DNA from: an uncultured Collinsella sp. | GTDB taxonomy: Bacteria > Actinomycetota > Coriobacteriia > Coriobacteriales > Coriobacteriaceae | Assembly (NCBI GenBank): GCA_902494295.1 | Contig: CABUSL010000021.1 | Location: 1-20,934 of the forward strand | Direction: 5' to 3' | DNA: 20,934 nt | Shown: piece by piece, positions 14,560 through 20,934 of the stretch | How the letters are laid out: the number at the start of each line of letters is the position of its first letter | Position numbering within the stretch: position 1 is the stretch's first letter | Program-made: the position numbers and the translations under genes | Notes under the pieces: model-generated | What the model was told of the DNA's origin: nothing | Seen by the model: the letters and a program-made list of their open reading frames with translations, nothing else | Databases searched by the model: none

Positions 14560-15798
14560 ATGGGTTGCAATCAAATCCTGGACCGTTATATCGAGCAGTT
14601 GATCGAAACCTCTACGCCGCAGGCGCCGGCTTGGAATATCGAAAAGCTCCGTGCCGGTAAGGAGAACACCTGGAACTATATCGACGGCTGCATGATCAAG
14701 GCGCTCATTGAGCTGTACGAGATCACGGGTGAGCAGCGCTACCTGACGTTCGCCGACGACTACATCGATTTCTTTGTCCAGGACGACGGTACCATCAAAC
14801 ATTACAACCCCGAGGAGTACAACCTCGATAACGTTAATGCGGGCAAGACCCTCTACAAGCTCTATGACCTGGTGGGCAAGCCCAAGTATCGTGCGGCCAT
14901 GGATACCATCTATCGTCAGCTCGAAACCCAGCCGCGTACCAAAGAGGGCGTGTTTTGGCACAAGGCCGTCTACCCCAACCAGATCTGGCTCGACGGCATG
15001 TATATGGCGCAGCCGTTCTACATGCAGTACGAGCTGAGTTTCCACAACCGTCGTGCCTGCTCAGATAGCTTCCATATGTTCCAGGTCGTGCACGACCTGA
15101 TGCGCAACCCCCTCAATGGTCTGTACTATCACGCTTACGACGCGAGCCGCAAGCAGTTCTGGTGCGACCCGGTCACCGGCCTTTCGGCTAACTTCTGGCT
15201 GCGCGCCGAGGGCTGGTTTGCCATGGCGCTCATCGACACGTGGGAGCTTATGCCGCCTTCGATGTCGGCCGAGAAGGACGAGATCCGCAAGATGTTCCAC
15301 GACCTGATTGACGCCATGCTGCCGTATCAAGACGAGAAGACCGGCATGTGGCATCAGGTCATCAACCTGCCCAATATCGCCCCCAACTACCTGGAGGAGT
15401 CGGGCAGCGCGATCTTTGCCAACGCCATCATGAAGGGCGTGCGTCTGGGCGTGTTGGGTGAGCGCTACTACCAGTACGGCCGTCGCGCCTTCGACGGCAT
15501 CTGCGAGACCTGCCTTTCCGAGCACGATGGCCAGCTGGCGCTCGACAACATCTGCCTGGTTGCGGGCTTGGGAAACACCGCGCACCGCGAGGGCACGTTT
15601 GATTACTACATGAGCGAGCCTATCGTCAAAAACGATGCGAAGGGCGTGGCGCCGCTGGTGCTTGCCTATATCGAGACCATGCATCACGACAAGCTGGCCG
15701 GTAAGCGCGATCCGCTCGCCCCCTCGGGCGTGTGCTCCATCGAGGACCCGTTTGGCGGATACACCCCGGGCATCAACGCTCATAAGGGATGTGAATAA
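14560..15798 (+). CDS. GH105 unsaturated (rhamno)galacturonyl hydrolase
   Basis: A 412-residue (alpha/alpha)6-barrel enzyme of glycoside hydrolase family 105 (YteR/YesR type). It hydrates and releases the 4,5-unsaturated galacturonate from the non-reducing end of lyase products (EC 3.2.1.172 or related). The signature IWLDGMYMAQPF contains the expected catalytic Asp (D145). NFWLRAEGWFAMAL and NYLEESGSAIFANAI are further family motifs. No signal peptide is present, as usual for this family. AGAGGGGA precedes the ATG closely, and the gene has its own operator-controlled promoter. Its substrate is made by pectate or rhamnogalacturonan lyases, none of which is in the window. Whether it prefers rhamnogalacturonan or homogalacturonan disaccharides cannot be read from the sequence. 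Confidence 0.9.
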   Translation: MGCNQILDRYIEQLIETSTPQAPAWNIEKLRAGKENTWNYIDGCMIKALIELYEITGEQRYLTFADDYIDFFVQDDGTIKHYNPEEYNLDNVNAGKTLYKLYDLVGKPKYRAAMDTIYRQLETQPRTKEGVFWHKAVYPNQIWLDGMYMAQPFYMQYELSFHNRRACSDSFHMFQVVHDLMRNPLNGLYYHAYDASRKQFWCDPVTGLSANFWLRAEGWFAMALIDTWELMPPSMSAEKDEIRKMFHDLIDAMLPYQDEKTGMWHQVINLPNIAPNYLEESGSAIFANAIMKGVRLGVLGERYYQYGRRAFDGICETCLSEHDGQLALDNICLVAGLGNTAHREGTFDYYMSEPIVKNDAKGVAPLVLAYIETMHHDKLAGKRDPLAPSGVCSIEDPFGGYTPGINAHKGCE

Positions 15799-15799
15799 C

Positions 15800-16705
15800 G
15801 TGGGGGCTATTACTCCGGGCGTACGTTTGCACGACCTTCCGCAGGGGACTGTCGAGGAACGCATTCGCATGGCGGGAGAGCTGGGCTTTTCGTGCATTCA
15901 GCTGCCGAGTAAGGTGCTCTACGCATCGATGGGGATCGATCGAGGCGGCCTGACCCGCGAGCTTGCCGACCATTTGCGTGCGGTGCTCGACGAGGCGGGC
16001 GTTTCGGTCGCCGTGCTCGGCTGTTATAAGAATCTGGCGACGCCCGATCGCCAGCAGCTCATGGATAACTTTTCCGAGTACGAGGCATGCTTGAACTTTG
16101 CCCAGATGCTCGGCGGATGCCCGGTTGGCACCGAGACCGGTCGCCCCAATGCGCAGAACCGCGTCGCGGTCGACCGCATGACCGATGAGGCACTCGATGC
16201 GTTTGCAGACGGGCTTGCACACGTCTGCGATCGGGCCGAGGCCGTGGGTGGGCAAATTTTGATCGAGCCCGGTTGGAACGAGACGGTTAATACGCCAGAT
16301 CGCTGCCGTGAGGTGCTGGAGCGCGTCTCGAGCCCGTCGCTCGGCGTGATCTATGACCCAGTGTCGCTGCTGCACCCCAGTGTCGTTGACGAAGCGCAGG
16401 AAATCACAGCGCGCATGCTCTACTTATGCGGCAGTAAGATCCGCGCGCTGCACGCCAAGGATTTTGAGGTCGTTGATAACGAGGATGAAGCCGGTTGGTG
16501 CGACGGTACGGGTTCGCGCCTGGTGTGTCATGGCGTGGGCGAGACGGGACGATATGACTTTGAGCCCGTGGTGGCCTGGGCGGCTGCCGCCTGCCCTGGG
16601 ATTCCCTGCGTGGTCGAGAACAGTGTGCCGGCGACGGCGGCTGACTGTCTGGCGACACTCGAGCACATGTCCGCTCGCTGCGGGGCTTCGCATCGCGAGT
16701 TATAG
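15800..16705 (+). CDS. TIM-barrel sugar phosphate isomerase/epimerase-like protein
   Basis: About 301 residues of the xylose-isomerase-like TIM-barrel family (AP endonuclease 2 fold). Candidate metal ligands sit at the expected strand ends: E156 in LIEPGWN, D186 in VIYDPVS, H218 in ALHAKDFE and E273 in VVENSV. I favour GTG 15800, two bases after the GH105 stop, because AAGGGA (15784-15789) is then at a normal distance; GTG 15791 is an alternative overlapping start. Tight coupling to the GH105 gene suggests it acts on the released unsaturated uronate or a derivative, for example the ketose-aldose isomerisation normally done by KduI, but this is inference. Members of this family also act as epimerases or dehydratases on other sugars. 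Confidence 0.75.
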   Translation: MGAITPGVRLHDLPQGTVEERIRMAGELGFSCIQLPSKVLYASMGIDRGGLTRELADHLRAVLDEAGVSVAVLGCYKNLATPDRQQLMDNFSEYEACLNFAQMLGGCPVGTETGRPNAQNRVAVDRMTDEALDAFADGLAHVCDRAEAVGGQILIEPGWNETVNTPDRCREVLERVSSPSLGVIYDPVSLLHPSVVDEAQEITARMLYLCGSKIRALHAKDFEVVDNEDEAGWCDGTGSRLVCHGVGETGRYDFEPVVAWAAAACPGIPCVVENSVPATAADCLATLEHMSARCGASHREL

Positions 16706-16745
16706 CATTGGCTTTTGCCGTGGCGGTCGATTAAGTTTGCCTGAC

Positions 16746-16780
16746 TGGGGCAGCGGTGAAGGATCTTTATCGTCGCCCCA
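16746..16780 (+). terminator. Weak hairpin after the isomerase gene
   Basis: TGGGGC (16746-16751) pairs with GCCCCA (16775-16780), and three more pairs can form inside after one mismatch. There is no T run, so it is at best a poor terminator separating the GH105 operon from the oxidoreductase gene. Confidence 0.3.
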
Positions 16781-16807
16781 TTGGATTGAATCAAAAAGGG
16801 GAGTTGC

Positions 16808-18025
16808 GTGGCTATCCACATTGTCGAAGAGGCGAATCGTTGCCTAGGTTGCAAAAGGGCATTCTGTCAGCTTAAGGGCTGCCCGGTTCAGACGCCTATT
16901 CCGCAGGTCATTGACCTGTTCAAACGGCGTCGTCTAGAAGAGGCGGGCGAGCTGCTGTTCCAGAACAATCCCATGAGCGCGGTCTGCTCCATGGTGTGTA
17001 ATCATTCGGGCCAGTGCGAGGGCGCTTGCATTCAGGGCCGTAAGGGCGCACCCGTGCATTTTTCGAGCATCGAGAACTATATCTCGACAGCGTATTTGGA
17101 CCGTAAGGAGTGGAAGCCCGCACCGTCGTGCGGTAAACAGATTGCCGTGGTCGGTTCCGGTCCCGCTGGTATTACCGTGGCTATCAAGATGGCCCAGCTG
17201 GGCTGTGCCGTCACGGTATTTGAGCAGCGCCCCGAGATTGGCGGTGTGCTGGAGTACGGTATCCCCGAGTTCCGTCTGCCGCGCTCGCTCGTGCAAAAGT
17301 ACCGCCACGTAATGTGCTCGCTCGGCGTACGCGTGCGTCCGTCGACCACCATCGGCGGTGCGCTCCACATCGACGACCTGCTGCGTGACGGCTACGATGC
17401 GGTCTTTGTTGGTACCGGTACTTGGCGAGCTCGAAAGCTGGGTATTCCCGGCGAGTCGCGCGGCAACGTGCTGTTTGGTATCGATTATCTTGTCGATCCT
17501 ACGAGCGTGGCAATTGGGCAGAACGTGGCGGTTATCGGCGCCGGCAACGTGGCCATGGATGTTGCCCGCACAGCCCTGCGCTCGGGCGCTCGCAAGGTCA
17601 CCGTGTATGCCCGATCGCGCCATATCTCTGCCATCGATGATGAGGTGGAGCTGACCGAGCTCGATGGTGCCGAGATTGTGTGCGGCAAGGCGATCTGTGC
17701 CATCGACGATAACGGTCCGGTCTTCGAGACGGCTATCTTCGACGAGGAGAATAACGTGGTGGGCTACGAGGAAGAGCTTGACCATGTGCCTGCCGATACG
17801 GTTGTGATTGCGGCTTCGCAGGTGCCCAAAGACAAGCTTGTGCTTACGACGGGTGGTCTGGAGACCGACCATCGCGGCCTTCTTTCGGTCGACGAGAACG
17901 GCATGACAACGGTGCCTGGCGTCTTTGCCGCCGGCGACGTGGTTAACGGCCCGCTCACCGTGGTCCACGCCGTAGCTGGCGCCAAGCTCGCCGTCGAAGG
18001 CATGACTACCTATCTGGGCCTCTAA
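16808..18025 (+). CDS. GltD-like NAD(P)-dependent oxidoreductase (glutamate synthase small-subunit family)
   Basis: A 405-residue FAD/iron-sulfur oxidoreductase of the GltD/NfnB/SudA type. The N-terminal ferredoxin-like domain has Cys at 12, 15, 20 and 25 (CLGCKRAFC...GCP) and at 60, 64, 70 and 74. An FAD-binding GSGPAG (116-121), an NAD(P)-binding VIGAGNVAMD (242-251) and a C-terminal FAAGDVVNGP segment follow. No large GltB subunit or NfnA partner is adjacent, so it could be an orphan subunit or a stand-alone electron-transfer flavoprotein. It starts with GTG; AAAGGGGAG (16795-16803) supports this. It shares no operator with the pectin genes and is probably unrelated to them. It converges on kdpE across a terminator. 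Confidence 0.85.
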   Translation: MAIHIVEEANRCLGCKRAFCQLKGCPVQTPIPQVIDLFKRRRLEEAGELLFQNNPMSAVCSMVCNHSGQCEGACIQGRKGAPVHFSSIENYISTAYLDRKEWKPAPSCGKQIAVVGSGPAGITVAIKMAQLGCAVTVFEQRPEIGGVLEYGIPEFRLPRSLVQKYRHVMCSLGVRVRPSTTIGGALHIDDLLRDGYDAVFVGTGTWRARKLGIPGESRGNVLFGIDYLVDPTSVAIGQNVAVIGAGNVAMDVARTALRSGARKVTVYARSRHISAIDDEVELTELDGAEIVCGKAICAIDDNGPVFETAIFDEENNVVGYEEELDHVPADTVVIAASQVPKDKLVLTTGGLETDHRGLLSVDENGMTTVPGVFAAGDVVNGPLTVVHAVAGAKLAVEGMTTYLGL

Positions 18026-18041
18026 CTCCATCCCACCCATC

Positions 18042-18112
18042 AGTTGCGGTGAAATACGGACTGTTTTGGCTGTCAAAGGCCTTATCTACTCCGTATTCCA
18101 CCGCAACTTTTT
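18042..18112. terminator. Long-stem terminator between convergent genes
   Basis: A 19-bp stem pairs 18042-18060 (starting AGTTGCGGTG) with 18090-18108 (ending CACCGCAACT), with one mismatch, across a 29-base loop. Five T residues follow on the plus strand (18108-18112), so it serves the oxidoreductase gene. It lies 11 bases past the kdpE stop and could also stop that transcript, although a minus-strand T run is not clear. The long loop is unusual for a plain terminator. Confidence 0.7.
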
Positions 18113-18122
18113 GTTGGGCGGG

Positions 18123-18827
18123 CTAGAGACGCTGCATGCGGTACCCGACACCCATGTGCGTCTGAATCATCTTGGGGTGAGAGGGGTCTGCCTCGATCTT
18201 CTTGCGCAGGGTGCGCATGAACACGCGCAGGCTCGCCAGATCGCTGTCCCAGCTCGTGCCCCATATCTCGCGGGTGATGAAGGTGTGGGTGAGCACCTTG
18301 TCGACGTTTTTCGCCAGAAGGACGAGCAATTTGTACTCGGTTGGGGTGAGCGAGAGCTCGCGTCCGTCTTTCGTAGCGTATCCCGCGGCGTAGTCGATAT
18401 GCAGCGGACCGTTGTCGAACGTGCTCGCTTCTGTCGACTCGCTCGACGCCATCGAGGAGCGCCTCAAATTCGCACGGACGCGCGCGAGCAACTCATCCAC
18501 AGAAAAGGGCTTGGTGAGGTAGTCGTCTGCCCCTGCGTCAAGTGCTGCAATCTTGTCGGAATCTTCGGTGCGCGCCGAAATGACGATAATGGGGACTGCC
18601 GACCAACTTCGGATCTTCGTGATGACCTCGATACCGTCAATGTCGGGAAGGCCGAGGTCGAGCATGATGAGGCTGGGGCCGTGCGACACCGCATCCATGA
18701 TGGCGGCCTGGCCGTTGCAAACCTTGCTCACGACATAGCCGTGAAGGTCAAGCGCGGTCGAAACGAGGTTTTGAACGGTCAGGTCATCTTCGACCAAGAG
18801 GACGCGTGGCTTAGCGGCATTATTCAT
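18123..18827 (-). CDS. kdpE: KdpE-type response regulator
   Basis: A 234-residue OmpR/PhoB-type response regulator. The receiver domain (about 7-118) has acidic D14/D15, phospho-acceptor D57 in LIMLDLGLPD, the SARTEDSDK stretch and K106 in YLTKPF. The winged-helix DNA-binding domain ends with LRVFMRTLRKKIEAD and HMGVGYRMQRL. KdpE is phosphorylated by KdpD and activates the kdpFABC potassium-uptake operon at low K+ or osmotic stress. I start it at the ATG (complement of 18825-18827), giving MNNAAKPRVLLVEDD; the longer frame up to 19007 overlaps the kinase. It overlaps the kdpD end by 8 bases, so the two are translationally coupled. Confidence 0.92.
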   Translation of the reverse strand: MNNAAKPRVLLVEDDLTVQNLVSTALDLHGYVVSKVCNGQAAIMDAVSHGPSLIMLDLGLPDIDGIEVITKIRSWSAVPIIVISARTEDSDKIAALDAGADDYLTKPFSVDELLARVRANLRRSSMASSESTEASTFDNGPLHIDYAAGYATKDGRELSLTPTEYKLLVLLAKNVDKVLTHTFITREIWGTSWDSDLASLRVFMRTLRKKIEADPSHPKMIQTHMGVGYRMQRL

Positions 18828-20934
18828 GAATCTCGATCTCCTCGGCAGGCAGGGTAAAACGGAAGACGGCCCCATGGGGGTGGTTGTCGCGAACTTCGAT
18901 GACGCCGCCATGCGCCTCCACGATGGAGCGGCAGAGCGACAGCCCAAGGCCGATGCTTCGACGCGAATCCACGGGCCGCGTATTGCTTGAGGTGAAGAAG
19001 CGCTCAAAGATATGAGGCTTGTCGCAGTCTGCTACACCCGGCCCATCGTCTGCGACGTCCACCACGATGAACTTACCCTCGCGACGTGCGCTGATGGTGA
19101 CAGTCGAGTCCTCGGGCGTGTATTTGAAGGCGTTCATGATGAGATTCGTAAGCACCTGCATGATGAGATGGACGTCGATGCGTACCAGCAGGATGTCGTC
19201 AGTGTGCTCGATGGTGACGGCACGTCCATGCGATGCTTGGGCGACATGGCTGAGGGCGGCCTCGATGACCTCGTCGATGAGCTCGGATGTTAAGTTGAGG
19301 CGAATGGTGCCGTCCTCGACGCGTGTGATGGCGAGGAGGTTTTCCACGGTATCGATAAGCCAGAGGGAGTCGTCGTAGATGGCATCGGCAAGATCGCAGC
19401 GTTGTTCGAGGCTGAGCTTCTCGTCGCTCTTCCGAAGGATTGCCGCAGATCCGGATATAGCCGTGAGGGGTGTCCTCAAATCGTGGCCGATGGAGCGCAA
19501 AAGGTTGGCGCGCAGCTGCTCGTTTTTCGCCAAGACCGCAGCCTCTTCGCGCTCTTGCGCCGCCCGGTCGCTTTCGAGCGCCAAGGCGCATTCACCTACG
19601 ATAGATAGGACGATCGAATGCTCGAAGGCTTCGATCTCGCGCCCCTCCAGGGCGATGCCGATGACACCGAATACCTTGTCGCCGGTGCGAACCGCGAGGT
19701 AGAGACAGCGCGCCTCAGGCAGGGTCCGCGTGCTTGCGCCCGCGCGCTTGTTGTTGGTGTAGGTCCAGGTTGCAACGGCGCGCTCGTAGTCGGTGAGCAG
19801 CGACGCGGGTCGGTTTTCGGTGCCAGCGGACTCATAGAGCGCCTTGCCGAGCGTGCCGTGTTCGGCGGGGTAGAAGACCACGTCGAGTTTTAGTAGTTTG
19901 ACGAGTTGGTTCATGGCGACGCGGGCGCACTCCTCCGCGCTATGGGCTTGCTGCAAGAGCTGGTTCGTTTCGAGGAGTACGCGCGTTTTGAATGCGTTCT
20001 CGGCGGATGTACGGGCGTTGTCGGCGATGCGCGCAGTTAACTCGCCGGCGACCATAGCGGTGGCGAACATGATGCCGAACGTGACCAGATAGCTTCGGTC
20101 GTAGCTGGCGAGCGAAAACAGAGGCGTGACGAAGCAGAAGTTGTAAAGCACTACAGAGAGCACGCTCGATACGATCGTGCAGATACGCCCCGTCGTGGTG
20201 ACGGCGGTCAGCAGGGCCGTGAAGATATAGAGGGATATGATGCTGGAATCGGCAAATCCCAGATGGCGGAAAGCCGTGCCGATCGCCGTGGCGACAAGAG
20301 AGAGGGCCAGCGTGCGAAGCACGTTTCGGCTGCTGGGCGGCTGCAGGGCGAGCGCATGGCGGCGTCCTTTGGGTCGGGAGGGCGGAGTCGACTGTTCTGG
20401 AATGATGTAAATGTCGAGGTTCGGGGCGAATGTTATGAGCTGTTCTACGAGAGATTTGCGGCCGAAGAGGGCCTGACGGACGCTGCTGCGCTCGCCCGTG
20501 CGCCCCATGACGATCTTCGAAATACCCGACAGGCGCGCGAACTCGGAGATCTGAAACGCGACGTCGTCGCCATAGACGGTTTCCATATGTGCTCCGAGCT
20601 GCTCGGCTAGGGCGATATTGGCTGCAAGCTTGGCGCGCTCATCATCGCTCATGGCTTGCGTGCGCGGGCTCTCTACGAACAGGGCGACGAGCTCGCTGCG
20701 AAACGCTTTCGCCATGCGTGCGGCGGCACGGACGATGCGGGGATTGGTCGGCGCCGGGGAGACACAGACTAAGATACGCTCCCTGGTGTAGTAGTCACGG
20801 TTTCCCAGCACGCGTGCGGCGTCTGTGAGGTGACCGGTGCGATCGGCGCAGCGGCGCAGCGCGATTTCTCGGAGTGCGGTGAGGTTCTCGACGGTAAAAA
20901 AATGCTGTTGCGCTCGGTCGGCTTGTGCGGGACG
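18820..20934 (-). CDS. kdpD: KdpD-type potassium/osmotic sensor histidine kinase, 5' end outside the window
   Basis: The frame stays open from the TAA (complement of 18820-18822) to the window edge, giving 704 residues. The outermost segment reads ADRAQQHFFTVENLTALREIALRR, the typical end of the N-terminal KdpD sensor domain, so the gene continues upstream and the GTG at 20811 is not its start. In order there follow a universal-stress-protein-like domain (ERILVCVSPAP ... IVMGRTGERSS), about four membrane helices, a GAF-like region, and a kinase core. The core has the H-box SIGHDLRTPLTAISGS (H at 19483-19485), N-box NLIMNAFKYTP, DDGPGVAD and GLGLSLCRSIVEAHGG. All kinase motifs are intact. KdpFABC is presumably nearby, outside the window. 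Confidence 0.93.
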   Translation of the reverse strand, partial: RPAQADRAQQHFFTVENLTALREIALRRCADRTGHLTDAARVLGNRDYYTRERILVCVSPAPTNPRIVRAAARMAKAFRSELVALFVESPRTQAMSDDERAKLAANIALAEQLGAHMETVYGDDVAFQISEFARLSGISKIVMGRTGERSSVRQALFGRKSLVEQLITFAPNLDIYIIPEQSTPPSRPKGRRHALALQPPSSRNVLRTLALSLVATAIGTAFRHLGFADSSIISLYIFTALLTAVTTTGRICTIVSSVLSVVLYNFCFVTPLFSLASYDRSYLVTFGIMFATAMVAGELTARIADNARTSAENAFKTRVLLETNQLLQQAHSAEECARVAMNQLVKLLKLDVVFYPAEHGTLGKALYESAGTENRPASLLTDYERAVATWTYTNNKRAGASTRTLPEARCLYLAVRTGDKVFGVIGIALEGREIEAFEHSIVLSIVGECALALESDRAAQEREEAAVLAKNEQLRANLLRSIGHDLRTPLTAISGSAAILRKSDEKLSLEQRCDLADAIYDDSLWLIDTVENLLAITRVEDGTIRLNLTSELIDEVIEAALSHVAQASHGRAVTIEHTDDILLVRIDVHLIMQVLTNLIMNAFKYTPEDSTVTISARREGKFIVVDVADDGPGVADCDKPHIFERFFTSSNTRPVDSRRSIGLGLSLCRSIVEAHGGVIEVRDNHPHGAVFRFTLPAEEIEIHE

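Noticed and set aside
18066..18857. A 263-residue plus-strand frame over kdpE
   Set aside because: It is the antisense shadow of a clear response regulator and starts inside the terminator loop.
20809..20811. GTG as the start of the sensor kinase
   Set aside because: The frame continues upstream with recognisable KdpD sequence to the window edge, so the gene is simply cut by the window.

Overview
The window is a GC-rich, densely coded bacterial segment. It most likely comes from a gut actinobacterium of class Coriobacteriia, with Collinsella as my best guess. That rests on codon use, on the FeoB plus FeoB-associated Cys-rich protein pair, on the KdpD/KdpE type and on a pectin utilisation locus of gut-commensal style. 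It is recognition by eye, not a database match. I see no rRNA, tRNA, CRISPR array or transposase gene.

Layout. (1) Positions 1-789 hold the 3' end of feoB and a small FeoB-associated Cys-rich membrane protein, each followed by a hairpin, with a short repeat-like stretch between them. (2) Positions 886-1965 encode a LacI-family regulator. It is followed by a strong terminator nested inside a near-perfect 32-bp inverted repeat. (3) Positions 2426-7022 carry uxaC, uxaB and uxaA, the isomerase route from D-galacturonate to 2-keto-3-deoxygluconate, ending in an intrinsic terminator. (4) Positions 7378-14452 carry a GPH/MFS-type sugar symporter, a GH28 polygalacturonase, an alpha/beta-hydrolase esterase, a two-domain CE8 pectinesterase fused to a second esterase, and an SGNH esterase. 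(5) Positions 14560-16705 carry a GH105 unsaturated (rhamno)galacturonyl hydrolase and a TIM-barrel sugar isomerase/epimerase-like protein. (6) Positions 16808-18025 encode a GltD-like flavoprotein oxidoreductase. (7) On the minus strand, 18123-20934 holds kdpE and the 3' part of kdpD, which runs off the window.

How the parts work together. Small, partly methylated or acetylated oligogalacturonides, probably released by other organisms' enzymes, would enter through the symporter. They would then be de-esterified by the CE8 fusion, the alpha/beta hydrolase and the SGNH esterase. GH28 and GH105 would cut them to galacturonate or unsaturated uronate inside the cell, since none of these enzymes shows a signal peptide. 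UxaC, UxaB and UxaA finish the conversion to KDG. KDG kinase, KDPG aldolase, KduI and KduD are not in the window.

The most notable non-coding signal is one palindromic operator, consensus AGGTGAACGTTCACCT. It occurs before uxaC, the transporter and the GH105 gene and nowhere else that I could find. At each promoter two copies lie 38-41 bp apart. The right half of the upstream copy doubles as a candidate -35 box, and the downstream copy covers the expected transcription start. The LacI regulator at 886-1965 is the obvious candidate to bind it.
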